Assembly: GCF_031010195.1 (NCBI RefSeq)
Contig: NZ_JAUAMC010000008.1
Location: 62,001-126,000, forward strand
Reading direction: 5' to 3'
Source of the DNA: Halomonas sp. SpR8
GTDB taxonomy: Bacteria; Pseudomonadota; Gammaproteobacteria; Pseudomonadales; Halomonadaceae
DNA length: 64,000 nt
Below the pieces are notes generated by a model, which worked only from the letters and a program-made list of their open reading frames with translations, was not told the origin of the DNA and ran no database searches. The stretch's first letter is position 1. The number at the start of each line of letters is the position of its first letter. Positions 27,727 to 37,601 of the stretch are shown piece by piece. Made by a program: the position numbers and the translations under genes.

Positions 27727-29508
27727 ATGCGCAGCCATTATTGCGGCCAGCTAAACGAAACTTTGGTGGATCAAACGGTTACGGTATGCGGATGGGTTCA
27801 TCGCCGCCGTGACCATGGTGGGGTAATTTTCCTCGATATGCGCGATCGTGACGGCATTGCTCAGTTCGTGGTTGACCCGGATACCGCCGAGGCGTTCGCT
27901 AATGCCGACCGTGCCCGCAGTGAGTATGTACTGCGTATCACTGGCCGTGTTCGTTTGCGTCCTGAAGGCACTCAAAACCCCAACATGCCGACAGGCATGA
28001 TTGAAGTTTTGGCCAAAGACGTTGAATTGCTTAACACCGCCGTTACTCCGCCATTCCAACTGGATGAGCATGGCAAAGTGGGTGAAGAGGTGCGTTTAAA
28101 GCACCGCTATATTGATCTGCGTCGGCCGGACATGATTGAGAAGCTGCGTTTGCGTTCACGTATTTCTCATAACGTGCGGGCTTTCCTTGAAAACCAGGGT
28201 TTCTTGGATATTGAGACACCGGTACTTACCCGCGCCACACCTGAAGGCGCGCGAGATTACTTGGTGCCTAGCCGTACTCACGCCGGCAGTTTCTTCGCAC
28301 TTCCCCAGTCTCCGCAGTTATTTAAACAGCTGTTGATGGTGGCGGGCTTTGATCGCTACTACCAAATTGCCAAGTGCTTCCGCGATGAAGACCTACGCGC
28401 CGACCGTCAGCCTGAGTTCACCCAGATTGATATTGAGGCGTCGTTTGTGGAAGAGAACGACATCATGGGCATTACTGAAGCCATGATTCGTCAGCTTTTC
28501 CAGGACGTGCTAAAAGCCGAACTGCCCGAGTTTCCGCGCATGACCTGGCAGGAAGCGATGGAACGTTTCGGTTCAGATAAGCCGGATCTGCGCATCCCGT
28601 TGGAACTGACCGATGTCGACGACCTGATGCAGCAAGTCGATTTCAAAGTCTTCTCTGGCCCGGCCAGCGCAGACGATGGCCGTGTGGCCGCGCTGAAAGT
28701 ACCCGGCGGCGCCAAGCTATCGCGTAAAGAGATCGACGAGTACACCAAATTTGTCGGCATCTACGGCGCCAAAGGCTTGGCGTGGATCAAGGTCAACGAA
28801 CGTGCCAAAGGGCTTGAGGGTCTGCAGTCGCCGATCGTCAAGTTTATGGAAAATATCGTTGAAGAGCTGCTCGACCGCGTGGGTGCAGAAGATGGTGACA
28901 TTATCTTCTTCGGTGCCGATAAAGCCCGTATCGTCAATGAAGCCATTGGTGCGCTGCGCGTCAAACTGGGCGCTGATCTTGAGCTCTACACCCAAGAGTG
29001 GGCACCACTGTGGGTGGTCGATTTCCCGATGTTTGAAGCTGACGACAATGGTCGTCTGAGCCCGTTGCACCACCCCTTCACTGCGCCTTCCTGCACGCCG
29101 AAAGAGCTCAAGGCAGACCCTGCCAAGGCGCTTTCACGCGCTTACGATATGGTGCTCAACGGCACTGAGCTAGGCGGTGGCTCGATCCGTATCCATGACC
29201 AAGCCATGCAGAGCACGGTGTTTGAGATTCTTGGTATTGGTGAAGAAGAAGCCCAAGAAAAATTCGGCTTCCTGCTGGATGCGCTTCAGTATGGCGCACC
29301 GCCTCATGGTGGCTTAGCCTTTGGCTTGGATCGTTTGGTGATGCTGATGGTCGGCGCCAAAACGATTCGTGAAGTGATTGCTTTCCCGAAAACCCAAAGC
29401 GCTGCTTGCTTAATGACGAATGCGCCGGGTGAAGTCAGCCCTGAGCAGTTGAAAGATTTGAACATCCGCCTACGTCAAAAAGCCAAGGCAGAAACTGCGG
29501 CTGAATAA
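27727..29508 (+). CDS. aspS: Aspartyl-tRNA synthetase, probably non-discriminating
   Basis: 593 residues from the ATG giving [14 protein letters not shown] class II synthetase with the N-terminal OB-fold, motif 2 ([18 protein letters not shown]), the bacterial GAD insertion domain and motif 3 ([12 protein letters not shown]). His30 and Gly81 stand where E. coli AspRS has Leu and Lys; in Pseudomonas this pair was linked to a non-discriminating enzyme that also charges tRNA-Asn. If so, GatCAB would then convert Asp-tRNA-Asn to Asn-tRNA-Asn. The reading of these residues is from my alignment by eye. Confidence 0.95.
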   Translation: MRSHYCGQLNETLVDQTVTVCGWVHRRRDHGGVIFLDMRDRDGIAQFVVDPDTAEAFANADRARSEYVLRITGRVRLRPEGTQNPNMPTGMIEVLAKDVELLNTAVTPPFQLDEHGKVGEEVRLKHRYIDLRRPDMIEKLRLRSRISHNVRAFLENQGFLDIETPVLTRATPEGARDYLVPSRTHAGSFFALPQSPQLFKQLLMVAGFDRYYQIAKCFRDEDLRADRQPEFTQIDIEASFVEENDIMGITEAMIRQLFQDVLKAELPEFPRMTWQEAMERFGSDKPDLRIPLELTDVDDLMQQVDFKVFSGPASADDGRVAALKVPGGAKLSRKEIDEYTKFVGIYGAKGLAWIKVNERAKGLEGLQSPIVKFMENIVEELLDRVGAEDGDIIFFGADKARIVNEAIGALRVKLGADLELYTQEWAPLWVVDFPMFEADDNGRLSPLHHPFTAPSCTPKELKADPAKALSRAYDMVLNGTELGGGSIRIHDQAMQSTVFEILGIGEEEAQEKFGFLLDALQYGAPPHGGLAFGLDRLVMLMVGAKTIREVIAFPKTQSAACLMTNAPGEVSPEQLKDLNIRLRQKAKAETAAE

Positions 29509-29541
29509 ATCGCTTCAGTGATGGCTTAACGACGATGCCCT

Positions 29542-29569
29542 ACACCGACGCCCTGGCGTCGGTGTTTTT
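29542..29569 (+). terminator. Rho-independent terminator after aspS
   Basis: A 10-bp stem (ACACCGACGC and GCGTCGGTGT) with a CCTG loop and a run of five T. It ends only 13 bases before the ruvC start, so ruvC must rely on read-through or a promoter that overlaps it. Confidence 0.9.
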
Positions 29570-29582
29570 ATAGGTTAATGCT

Positions 29583-30146
29583 ATGGATGCAACGCCACCA
29601 GTCGTACCGATTCGTATTTTGGGCATTGACCCAGGCTCGCGCGTGACCGGGTATGGGGTGATTGATGTCGTCGGGGTTAAACCTTGCTATGTGGCAAGTG
29701 GCTGTATTCGCACCGCAGATGGGGCGTTGGAGCAGCGCTTAGCGCAAATCTATGCCGGTTTAAGCGAAGTCGTCGGCTTGCATCAACCTTCTCAAGTGGC
29801 CATCGAGCGGGTTTTTATGGCCAAAAATCCTGATTCAGCGCTTAAGCTCGGGCAGGCTCGCGGGGCTGCGATGGTGTGTATGGCGAACCATGGTCTAAGC
29901 CTTGCTGAATACGCTGCGCGTCAGATTAAACAGGCGATCACCGGCCAGGGCGGCGCGGATAAAGAGCAGGTGCAGCATATGGTCACTGCGATTCTGCAGC
30001 TTTCTGCCACTCCTCAAGCGGATGCTGCGGACGCGTTAGCCATTGCGCTAACTCATGCTTATAACGGCCACACCTTCAGCAACCGCGGCCTGCCTGTCGC
30101 GCCATCTCGAGGGCGGCGTCGCTCTACGGGACGCTGGCGGCTTTAA
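29583..30146 (+). CDS. ruvC: Crossover junction endodeoxyribonuclease RuvC
   Basis: 187 residues. Catalytic acidic residues are visible in [16 protein letters not shown] at the start, in [14 protein letters not shown] near residue 76, and in [13 protein letters not shown] near the end. RuvC resolves Holliday junctions with RuvAB. The C-terminus ends in a short basic tail ([13 protein letters not shown]). The start follows closely after the aspS terminator. Confidence 0.95.
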   Translation: MDATPPVVPIRILGIDPGSRVTGYGVIDVVGVKPCYVASGCIRTADGALEQRLAQIYAGLSEVVGLHQPSQVAIERVFMAKNPDSALKLGQARGAAMVCMANHGLSLAEYAARQIKQAITGQGGADKEQVQHMVTAILQLSATPQADAADALAIALTHAYNGHTFSNRGLPVAPSRGRRRSTGRWRL

Positions 30147-30259
30147 TTAGAACTGTGCTGATGGCTGAACTACTGGTCACCTGTACAGAGTCGCTTTATA
30201 GTAAACGTTTGTTTTCACCCTGTTGTTTTTCACTCTTTTTCAATGGCAAGAGCGACTTT

Positions 30260-30880
30260 ATGATTGGACGTCTGAGTGGTCAGTTACTGGCAAAGCACCC
30301 CCCCTGGATTGTGATCGACGTTCATGGCGTAGGTTACGAGCTAGAGACCTCAATGAATACGCTGGTGGCCCTTCCTACGATCGGAGAGAGCGTGTCGCTA
30401 TTCACTCATTTGACCGTCCGTGATGACGCCCATTTACTTTATGGTTTTGGCAGAGAGCATGAGCGTGCGCTTTTCCGCGCGTTGATTAAAGTCAACGGCG
30501 TAGGCCCCAAGCTCGCGCTGGCCATCCTATCGGGTATGGACGAAGACGCCTTCATGCGCTGCGTGCGCGATGACGATAACAAAGCGCTAACAAAGCTACC
30601 GGGCGTGGGCAAGAAAACCGCTGAGCGGCTGATTATCGAAATGCGTGACCGCTTTCCGGAATGGCAAGATCATCGGGCAGATGGAAGTGATGCGTTACTG
30701 CCTCTTGAAGCTGCGAGTGGTCGTGCATCTAGCCGTGATAGCCTTGCTGATGCTGAAGCCGCCCTGGTAAGTTTGGGGTATAAATTGACCGAAGCGTCGA
30801 AAATGCTCGCTGATATCGACCCTAATCAGTCCACCGAAGCGCTGATTAAAGCCGCGCTCACCCAGCGTATGCATGGTTAA
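30260..30880 (+). CDS. ruvA: Holliday junction branch migration protein RuvA
   Basis: 206 residues from the ATG giving MIGRLSGQLLAKHPP, which matches the usual RuvA start and length; the in-frame extension upstream to 30155 has no family resemblance. The OB-fold is followed by helix-hairpin-helix motifs (VNGVGPKLALAILSG and LPGVGKKTAERLI) and the mobile C-terminal domain III (ALVSLGYKLTEASKM). RuvA holds the junction and loads RuvB. It is 114 bases behind ruvC. Confidence 0.95.
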   Translation: MIGRLSGQLLAKHPPWIVIDVHGVGYELETSMNTLVALPTIGESVSLFTHLTVRDDAHLLYGFGREHERALFRALIKVNGVGPKLALAILSGMDEDAFMRCVRDDDNKALTKLPGVGKKTAERLIIEMRDRFPEWQDHRADGSDALLPLEAASGRASSRDSLADAEAALVSLGYKLTEASKMLADIDPNQSTEALIKAALTQRMHG

Positions 30881-30950
30881 GAATTGACGAGTTTGGGTTG
30901 CGGCTTGGTTTGAAATCATCACTGTGAAATCGCCTTAAAGAAGAGCATTT

Positions 30951-31988
30951 ATGCTAGAACACGATCGGCTGATCGCCGCTGAACCTGAACAAGGCGAAGG
31001 GCGCATGGATTACGCGATTCGCCCTAAGCGACTTGATGACTATATTGGCCAGCCGCGTGTCCGCGAACAGCTGGAAATCTTTATTGGCGCGGCACGGCTG
31101 CGCGAAGAGAGTCTGGATCACACCTTAGTGTTCGGCCCGCCAGGGTTGGGTAAAACGACCCTGGCGCATATTATTGCCACTGAAATGGGCGTCGGCATGA
31201 AGTCGACCTCTGGCCCGGTGCTTGAGCGAGCAGGCGATCTAGCCGCCATGCTCACCAACCTGGAAGCAGGCGACGTACTGTTTATCGATGAGATTCACCG
31301 CCTATCGCCGGTGGTCGAAGAAGTACTTTATCCGGCCATGGAAGATTTCCAACTGGATATCATGATTGGGGAAGGGCCTGCGGCACGTTCCATTAAGCTC
31401 GACTTGCCGCGCTTTACGCTGGTGGGTGCGACCACGCGGGCGGGGCTGCTGACCTCACCACTGCGCGACCGCTTTGGTATCGTTCAGCGGCTTGAGTTTT
31501 ATAACCTCGAAGAGCTAACCGAAATTGTTTCACGCTCGGCGCGTTTGCTTGGCGTTGAGACCAGCCATGAAGGGGCGATTGAAGTCGCCCGCCGCTCCCG
31601 CGGCACGCCGCGTATCGCCAACCGGTTGCTACGCCGGGTACGTGATTACGCTGAAATGAAAGGCAACGGTGTAGTCGATGTCGCCATGGCCGATGCGGCG
31701 CTTAATATGCTCAACGTGGATCATCACGGTTTAGATCATATGGATCGCCGGCTTTTGCTGGCTATGATCGATAAATTCGACGGTGGGCCGGTGGGCATTG
31801 ATTCACTTTCTGCGGCTATCAGCGAGGAACGCGACACCATCGAAGATGTGATCGAGCCCTACCTCATTCAGCAGGGTTTAATCATGCGTACGCCCCGCGG
31901 CCGTGTGGTGACCCGCCAGGCGTGGCTGCACTTTGAACGCGTGCCTCATGAGCAGGCGACCGATATGGAAGGGGAGCGGCGCCCGTGA
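30951..31988 (+). CDS. ruvB: Holliday junction helicase RuvB
   Basis: 345 residues. AAA+ ATPase motifs: Walker [14 protein letters not shown], Walker [11 protein letters not shown], sensor [18 protein letters not shown] with the arginine finger region, and the C-terminal winged helix ([13 protein letters not shown]). It drives branch migration with RuvA. Its stop overlaps the GTG start of the next gene (GTGA), linking the repair genes to the Tol-Pal operon as is common in gammaproteobacteria. Confidence 0.97.
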   Translation: MLEHDRLIAAEPEQGEGRMDYAIRPKRLDDYIGQPRVREQLEIFIGAARLREESLDHTLVFGPPGLGKTTLAHIIATEMGVGMKSTSGPVLERAGDLAAMLTNLEAGDVLFIDEIHRLSPVVEEVLYPAMEDFQLDIMIGEGPAARSIKLDLPRFTLVGATTRAGLLTSPLRDRFGIVQRLEFYNLEELTEIVSRSARLLGVETSHEGAIEVARRSRGTPRIANRLLRRVRDYAEMKGNGVVDVAMADAALNMLNVDHHGLDHMDRRLLLAMIDKFDGGPVGIDSLSAAISEERDTIEDVIEPYLIQQGLIMRTPRGRVVTRQAWLHFERVPHEQATDMEGERRP

Positions 31989-32434
31989 GTGAGCCTTTGA
32001 ATCGTTCTGCAAGCGAGTCTTTGAGCGCGCCTTTAAATAACAGCTATCGACTGCCACTGCGCGTTTATATGGAAGATACTGACGCAGGTGGTATTGTCTA
32101 CTACGTTAACTACTTGAAGTTTATGGAGCGTGCGCGTAGCGAATGGCTTCGCCAGTTGGGCCTTGATCAGCAAACGCTGCTAGACGAAGGTACGCAGCTA
32201 GTGGTATACCGCTTGGCCTGCCACTATGCGAAACCGGCATGTTTAGACGATGCGTTGGAAATTAGCGCTCACGTTAGCAACGTGGGGCGTTGTCGGATGA
32301 CATTTGAACAACAGGTTTGGCGAGATGAGGAACTCCTTTGCTCTGCCACAGTCGAGATAGCCTGCTTGAGTTCCGAGCGTTTGCGACCCAGAGCATGGCC
32401 AGCAGCGCTTAACGTTTTGACCCAGGCCTCTTAA
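31985..32434 (+). CDS. ybgC: Tol-Pal system-associated acyl-CoA thioesterase YbgC
   Basis: 149 residues starting at a GTG that overlaps the ruvB stop. The hot-dog thioesterase signature with catalytic Asp is [16 protein letters not shown], followed by [11 protein letters not shown]. The first 20 residues are a variable Ser/Leu-rich extension. YbgC hydrolyses acyl-CoA esters and sits at the head of the tol-pal operon, where it is thought to link to phospholipid metabolism. Confidence 0.92.
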   Translation: MSEPLNRSASESLSAPLNNSYRLPLRVYMEDTDAGGIVYYVNYLKFMERARSEWLRQLGLDQQTLLDEGTQLVVYRLACHYAKPACLDDALEISAHVSNVGRCRMTFEQQVWRDEELLCSATVEIACLSSERLRPRAWPAALNVLTQAS

Positions 32435-32492
32435 CCAAGAGGTCATTCACTGAGTCGGCAATACCGACCCTAATAGATTGATGAGGGCACCT

Positions 32493-33188
32493 GTGAACGA
32501 TAACACCATGTCCATTCCCCATTTGATAATGAATGCCAGCACCGTGGTACAGCTGGTAATGCTGCTACTGCTGGTGGCGTCGGTTCTCTCTTGGGTGGTG
32601 ATTTTTCAGCGCAGTATCGCGCTGAACCGCGCTAAGAAAGAGTACAACCAATTTGAGGAATCTTTTTGGTCAGGTGTCGACTTAAACGAGCTCTACCGTG
32701 AAATCCCAGCCGATGACCCGCGCCATGGCGCCGAACATATTTTTCAAGCCGGTTTTCGCGAGTTTAACCGTTTAATGCCCAAAACCCGCGACCCCGATAC
32801 CGTACTGGAAGGCGTACAGCGCAGTATGCGCGTTGCTTGGTCACGGGAAGAGGATCGCTTAACACAACACTTGGTGTTTCTCGCCACCGTTGCATCTGCT
32901 AGCCCTTATATCGGTCTGTTCGGCACCGTGTGGGGCATCATGGGATCGTTCCAGGCGTTGTCACTGACACAACAAGCGACTCTGGCAACGGTTGCGCCCT
33001 GGATTGCAGAAGCGCTGATCGCAACAGCGATGGGCTTATTTGCCGCAATCCCAGCGGTCATTTTTTATAACCGCCTGTCCAATTCAGCGTCTCGTCTGCT
33101 CGGTAAATACGAAGATTTCGCCGAAGAGTTCCACGCTATTTTGCACCGTAATTTGCAAGGTCGTGACGGCAAACCGAGCGCAAGTTAA
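32493..33188 (+). CDS. tolQ: Tol-Pal system protein TolQ
   Basis: 231 residues from a GTG at 32493, preceded by GAGGG five bases away; an ATG at 32508 or 32481 is also possible. Three membrane helices: residues about 15-37, and the pair around FLATVASASPYIGLFGTVWG and MGLFAAIPAVIFYN. The family's proton-channel polar residues are in the TVWGIM and AEALIATAMG helices. TolQ and TolR form the energising motor for TolA. Confidence 0.95.
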   Translation: MNDNTMSIPHLIMNASTVVQLVMLLLLVASVLSWVVIFQRSIALNRAKKEYNQFEESFWSGVDLNELYREIPADDPRHGAEHIFQAGFREFNRLMPKTRDPDTVLEGVQRSMRVAWSREEDRLTQHLVFLATVASASPYIGLFGTVWGIMGSFQALSLTQQATLATVAPWIAEALIATAMGLFAAIPAVIFYNRLSNSASRLLGKYEDFAEEFHAILHRNLQGRDGKPSAS

Positions 33189-33199
33189 GGGAGACAGCC

Positions 33200-33643
33200 A
33201 TGCAAGGACCGTTCAATCGTAGTAGTAAAAGCAAGCCGATGGCGGAAATTAATGTTGTTCCTTTCATCGACATTATGCTGGTGCTGCTGGTGGTGTTCAT
33301 GATCACCGCGCCTATGCTAACCCAGGGCGTACAAGTTGAGTTGCCGCAAGTAACTTCCGAGCCAATTGAAAACCCGGAGGAGAATGATCCGATTGTTATC
33401 TCTGTCGACCGTGAAGGGGGGTATTTCATATCCCTGGGAGAAGATTCTACTTCCGTCACGCTGGATGAAATGTCTCAGCGTGTGATTACGATTTTAGGAC
33501 GCCGCCCAGGTACACCGGTAATGGTGCGCGGAGACCGCAATGTTCCCTATGGGCAGATTGTGGTGTTGATGAGTACGCTGCAAGGCGCGGGTGTCGCTAA
33601 CGTGGGGCTGCTTTCTGAGCCGTCGCAAGATGGGGAAGGGTAA
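33200..33643 (+). CDS. tolR: Tol-Pal system protein TolR
   Basis: 147 residues of the ExbD/TolR family. A single N-terminal helix (PFIDIMLVLLVVFMITAPML) carries the conserved aspartate that takes up protons, followed by a periplasmic domain. It works with TolQ. The next gene follows eight bases after its stop. Confidence 0.95.
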   Translation: MQGPFNRSSKSKPMAEINVVPFIDIMLVLLVVFMITAPMLTQGVQVELPQVTSEPIENPEENDPIVISVDREGGYFISLGEDSTSVTLDEMSQRVITILGRRPGTPVMVRGDRNVPYGQIVVLMSTLQGAGVANVGLLSEPSQDGEG

Positions 33644-33650
33644 AGCGCAC

Positions 33651-34823
33651 ATGGCAGTGAAATCCTCTCGTGATCCTCAGGATGTTGGCTATCAATGGCC
33701 AACTGTTCTGGCGATTGCCGTGCATGTCGCTATTGTGCTGTTTAGCTTGATTAGTCTACCCAGCCGAACGGCTGAGCCTGATAGCTCCTCCATTGTTCAA
33801 GCGACGCTGGTGAGTACCGAAACGTTTACCGATCAGGCTCAGCAAGCAACGGAGCAACAGGCGGCAATGAACGCGCCTGCCGCAGAGCCTGAAGCGCCAG
33901 AAGAACCGGTAACTAGTGAAGAGCCCTCAGCAAATGAGGAGCAAGTCGCCGCCGAGCTGGCAGCCGAAGAAGCTGCTCAACAGGCGGAAGAGGCTGAGGC
34001 GCAGGCGTTGGAAGAAGCGCGTGCGGCTGCAGAAGCAGATGCCCAGCGGCGTGCTGCAGAAGCCGCAGAACAGGCCGAGCAGCAGGCAGCAGAAGCCGCC
34101 GAGCGCGAGGCCGAAGCGGCAGCAGCCGCTGAGCGACAGCGTGAAGTTGAAGAAGCTCAGCGTCAACGAGAGGCTGAAGAGCAGCAGCAACGTGAAGAGG
34201 AGGAAGCTCAGCGCCAACGAGAGGCCGAAGAGCAGCAGCGCCGTGAAGAGGAAGAGGCTGAACGCCAGCGTGAAGCCGAGGAGCAGCAGCAACGTGAAGA
34301 GGAAGAGGCTCAGCGCCAGCGCAAGGCCGAAGAGCAGCGTCTCCGTGAGCAAGAGGAAGCTCAGCGGGAGCGTGAGGCCGAAGCACAGCGACAGCGTGAA
34401 GCCGAAGAGCAGCAGCGTCGTGAAGCAGAGGCAGAGCGTCAACGCCAGGCTGAGGCGGCTGCAGAAGAAGCCATGCAGCGCCAGTTGGCAGGCGAAGCCG
34501 AAGCAGCGGCTAATGCTCAACAGGCTGAGCAGGCGGCCAACAGCTTTATCAATATTGTCCGTCGAGCCGTCGAGCAGGCATGGTTGATTCCTGCCGGTGC
34601 AAGTGATTCGATGAGTGCTACGCTTCAAGTGCGGCTAGGGCCATCAGGCGAGGTATTGGCTACGTCGATTGTGTCATCAAGCGGCGATAGTGCTTTTGAT
34701 CGGTCTGTTATGCAGGCCGTTGAACATGCTGCACCGTTTGGTGAATTGCGAGATTTACCAGCCGATCAGCAGCGTAATTTACGTCAGTTTAATCTGCGAT
34801 TTACCCCGGGGGATGTTCGCTGA
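33651..34823 (+). CDS. tolA: Tol-Pal system protein TolA
   Basis: 390 residues from the ATG at 33651 ([16 protein letters not shown]). One membrane helix at about 20-38, a long Ala/Glu/Gln/Arg-rich helical domain at about 65-300 with near-repeats, and a C-terminal TolA domain ([20 protein letters not shown]) at about 305-390. TolA links the inner-membrane TolQR motor to Pal and TolB. The repeats make this region variable in length between strains. Its stop overlaps the tolB start (TGATG). Confidence 0.93.
   Translation: MAVKSSRDPQDVGYQWPTVLAIAVHVAIVLFSLISLPSRTAEPDSSSIVQATLVSTETFTDQAQQATEQQAAMNAPAAEPEAPEEPVTSEEPSANEEQVAAELAAEEAAQQAEEAEAQALEEARAAAEADAQRRAAEAAEQAEQQAAEAAEREAEAAAAAERQREVEEAQRQREAEEQQQREEEEAQRQREAEEQQRREEEEAERQREAEEQQQREEEEAQRQRKAEEQRLREQEEAQREREAEAQRQREAEEQQRREAEAERQRQAEAAAEEAMQRQLAGEAEAAANAQQAEQAANSFINIVRRAVEQAWLIPAGASDSMSATLQVRLGPSGEVLATSIVSSSGDSAFDRSVMQAVEHAAPFGELRDLPADQQRNLRQFNLRFTPGDVR
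34194..34397 (+). repeat. Four 51-bp (17-residue) tandem repeats in tolA domain II
   Basis: Units start at 34194, 34245, 34296 and 34347, each encoding a variant of [17 protein letters not shown]. The first three are most alike and the last is more diverged. This charged heptad-like sequence forms the long TolA helix; copy number can change by recombination. Confidence 0.8.
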
Positions 34824-36109
34824 TGCAAAGCTTGAACAAAATATGGCTATTCTGTGTGCTGCTATTTGTGAGCAGTGTGGCAAGTGCCAACTTAACGATT
34901 GAAATTACGCGAGGCAGCGATCAAGCGCTGCCGATAGGCGTTGTGCCCTTCGCAGGCTCAGACGGCCTGCCTGAAGACGTCGCACAGATTGTTCAAGATG
35001 ACCTTGAGCGCAGTGGCTATTTTGCCCCATTGGCGCGCGGCGATATGTTTGAGCAACCTAGCCAGTCTGACGATGTGCAGTTTGGCACTTGGCGTTCTCT
35101 TGACGTGCGCTATTTGGTGGTAGGCACGGCAGAGCAGACTGATGGCGGCTTTGAACTGCAGTTTGAGCTAATGGATATTAGCGGCCAGCGCCGGATGATG
35201 GGTGAAACTGTTACCGTTAGGGGTAATGATCTGCGCGGGGCTGCTCACTACATCAGTGATCAAATTTTTGAAGAGATCACCGATATCCGCGGTGCGTTCT
35301 CGACTAAAATCGCCTATGTCACTGCCCAAGGTGTCGGTGACGATATGCAGTTTGGTCTCTACGTTGCCGACGCCGATGGCCGCCGTAGCGAGCAGGTGCT
35401 GACCTCTGACGAGCCGATTATGTCGCCCGCGTGGTCACCCGATGGCACCAAGCTCGCTTATGTCTCTTTTGAAACTGAGCGTCCGGCTATCTATATTCAA
35501 GACGTAGCGACAGGCCAGCGTGTTAAAGCGACGTCGTTTGAAGGTATCAACGGTGCGCCAGCGTGGTCACCAGATGGGCGCAGCATCGCTATGTCGCTGT
35601 CTAAAGATGGCCAGCCTGAAATCTACATTATGGATGTCGCTAATCGCTCAGTTGAACGCATTACCAATAATAACAGCATTGATACCGAACCCGCTTGGGC
35701 GCCGGATGGCCAGAGCTTGCTGTTCACGTCTGATCGCAGCGGTGGCCCTCAGATTTACCAGTACTCAATGGGTGGTGGTGAGGCTCAGCGCATGACATAT
35801 ACCGGCAACTACAACGCGCGTGGGCGCTATTCGCCTGATGGTGAGCAGATATTTCTGATCCACCGTTCTAGTCGCGGTTATCAAGTCGCAAGGCAAGACC
35901 TAAGCGGTGACCGCTTAGTGGTATTAAGTGAATCAACAAGAGATGAATCTCCTAGTGTTGCGCCGAACGGGACCATGGTAATCTTCGCTACCCAACAGGG
36001 TAATAGCGGTGTGCTCAGTGCTGTTTCTGCCGATGGCCGGTCGTCGTTTAGACTGCCATCAGCACAAGGTGATGTACGTGATCCAGCTTGGTCACCCTTC
36101 TTAAATTGA
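34823..36109 (+). CDS. tolB: Tol-Pal system protein TolB
   Basis: 428 residues with a signal peptide ([19 protein letters not shown], cleaved near residue 21). An N-terminal alpha/beta domain is followed by a beta-propeller with repeated [25 protein letters not shown] motifs. A periplasmic protein that binds Pal and TolA. Its ATG overlaps the tolA stop. Confidence 0.96.
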   Translation: MQSLNKIWLFCVLLFVSSVASANLTIEITRGSDQALPIGVVPFAGSDGLPEDVAQIVQDDLERSGYFAPLARGDMFEQPSQSDDVQFGTWRSLDVRYLVVGTAEQTDGGFELQFELMDISGQRRMMGETVTVRGNDLRGAAHYISDQIFEEITDIRGAFSTKIAYVTAQGVGDDMQFGLYVADADGRRSEQVLTSDEPIMSPAWSPDGTKLAYVSFETERPAIYIQDVATGQRVKATSFEGINGAPAWSPDGRSIAMSLSKDGQPEIYIMDVANRSVERITNNNSIDTEPAWAPDGQSLLFTSDRSGGPQIYQYSMGGGEAQRMTYTGNYNARGRYSPDGEQIFLIHRSSRGYQVARQDLSGDRLVVLSESTRDESPSVAPNGTMVIFATQQGNSGVLSAVSADGRSSFRLPSAQGDVRDPAWSPFLN

Positions 36110-36149
36110 TTAACATCGAAATTTTAGTTTTCAGGCAAGGAGTCTGATT

Positions 36150-36689
36150 ATGCAACTCAAACCGTTGGCTCGCTCATTAGCAGCAGCGCTTTCTATCGTA
36201 GTAATCGCTGGCTGTTCCAGCACCGGCGGAACCCAAGACGGTGATTCGTACGGTAGCCAGGATGGTAGTACGACCGGTTCCAGCACTTCGGGTACTGGCA
36301 CGGGCAGCCAGTATGGCTCCACTTCTGGCTCAGGTGCTGGTCAGCAGGCTGATTCACGCATCCCAGAAGTACGCACGATCTATTTCGATTATGATCGCGA
36401 TACGATTAAGAGCGAATACGAGTCCGTGGTCATGGCCCATGCGCGTTATTTACGTGCCAACCCCAACGCCCGAGTGGTTCTCCACGGGCATACGGATGAG
36501 CGCGGTACCCGTGAATACAATATGGCGCTGGGTGAGCGCCGTGCCGGTGCAGTAGAGCGCTTCCTGAATATTCAGGGTGTCTCACCTTCACAGATGAGCG
36601 TTGTCAGCTACGGAGAAGAGCGTCCGGCCGTCAATGGCCAAGGTGAGAGCGCCTACGCTCAGAATCGTCGCGTCGTATTTAACTACTGA
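36150..36689 (+). CDS. pal: Peptidoglycan-associated lipoprotein Pal
   Basis: 179 residues. A lipoprotein signal peptide ends in the lipobox VIAGC near residue 22, then a Gly/Ser/Thr-rich linker to about residue 70, then the OmpA-like peptidoglycan-binding domain (IYFDYDRDTIKSEY, HGHTDERGTREYNMALGERR). Anchored in the outer membrane, it binds TolB and the cell wall. A hairpin follows before cpoB. Confidence 0.96.
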   Translation: MQLKPLARSLAAALSIVVIAGCSSTGGTQDGDSYGSQDGSTTGSSTSGTGTGSQYGSTSGSGAGQQADSRIPEVRTIYFDYDRDTIKSEYESVVMAHARYLRANPNARVVLHGHTDERGTREYNMALGERRAGAVERFLNIQGVSPSQMSVVSYGEERPAVNGQGESAYAQNRRVVFNY

Positions 36690-36725
36690 GTATTTAACAG
36701 TTGAATGCTTAACCACTGATGAATT

Positions 36726-36749
36726 CGGCGTGCGGCTAACTGCACGCCG
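36726..36749 (+). terminator. Hairpin between pal and cpoB
   Basis: An 8-bp stem (CGGCGTGC with GCACGCCG) with an eight-base loop and a short TTT tail, 37 bases after the pal stop. It may attenuate rather than fully stop transcription, because cpoB is normally in the same operon. Confidence 0.6.
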
Positions 36750-36770
36750 TTTAACATCTCCGGAGTTATC

Positions 36771-37568
36771 ATGAATCTCAGTCTCAAGCGTTACATTGAG
36801 AGGCTGTGCGGTGCGGGAGCCTTAGCGCTCCCGCTGTCCGTATTGCCTCTTGCGGCGATCGCCCAACAGCCTCTCGTTCAAGACCTTAATGCTTCTTCAA
36901 GCAGCAGCGGTTTCTACGACCAGACGCAGCGACAAGAAGCATCCACTGGCAATCTTGTACTGTTTAATCAAGTACAAGAGCACCAGCAGGAAATCCAACA
37001 GTTGCGTGGTCAGATTGAAGAGCTGCGTCACCAGTTGGAACAACTGCGTCGTCAATCGCAGCAGCAGTATCTTGATATCGAAGATCGTCTGATGAGCAGT
37101 GGCCCAACCCAGATTGAGCAGTCAACCCCAGCGGTAGAGCCTGAAGCCGCTGAGGAAGTGGTCAATGCGCCCTCTAGCCGTAATGTCAGTGAAGACGCCC
37201 AAGCCGATTATCAAGCGGCTTTTGCGCATGTTCAGGCGCGCCGTTTTGACGAGGCGATTGCGGCTTTTGAAGCCTTTGTTAGCGACCACCCTGATACTAG
37301 TCTAACGGCCAATGGTCACTACTGGTTGGGTGAGCTATACGCGGCAGAGGGTGAGCTGGATGCCGCCGACCAAGCATTTAGCCGTGTGCTTGAGGAGTAT
37401 AGCGGCAGCAGTAAAGTGCCTGACGCGATCTATAAATTAGGCTTGGTGAAGGCGCGTAAAGGCGAAGCAGAGCGTAGTCGAGAGCTACTTGAGCAAGTGC
37501 GTGATGACTACCCGCAAAGCAGTGCAGCGGGTCTTGCCAATGATTTTTTACGCCAGTCAACTAGTTAA
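36771..37568 (+). CDS. cpoB: Cell division coordinator CpoB (YbgF)
   Basis: 265 residues with a signal peptide (cut after about AAIAQ, residue 32). A coiled-coil rich in Gln/Glu/Arg (QEIQQLRGQIEELRHQLEQL) at about 70-110 gives trimerisation, and the C-terminal half holds TPR repeats (YQAAFAHVQARRFDEAIAAF, GHYWLGELYAAEGE). CpoB coordinates PBP1B with the Tol-Pal machine during septation. Last gene of the operon. Confidence 0.95.
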   Translation: MNLSLKRYIERLCGAGALALPLSVLPLAAIAQQPLVQDLNASSSSSGFYDQTQRQEASTGNLVLFNQVQEHQQEIQQLRGQIEELRHQLEQLRRQSQQQYLDIEDRLMSSGPTQIEQSTPAVEPEAAEEVVNAPSSRNVSEDAQADYQAAFAHVQARRFDEAIAAFEAFVSDHPDTSLTANGHYWLGELYAAEGELDAADQAFSRVLEEYSGSSKVPDAIYKLGLVKARKGEAERSRELLEQVRDDYPQSSAAGLANDFLRQSTS

Positions 37569-37601
37569 TATTTTGATCTATTTTTGCTTCAAGGAATCAG
37601 C

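Noticed and set aside
30155..30259. Upstream in-frame extension of RuvA
   Set aside because: RuvA proteins start with MIGR-like sequence; the extension has no similarity and no need.
33916..34628. Long frames on both strands inside tolA (223 and 233 residues)
   Set aside because: Low-complexity shadows of the repetitive tolA helix region.
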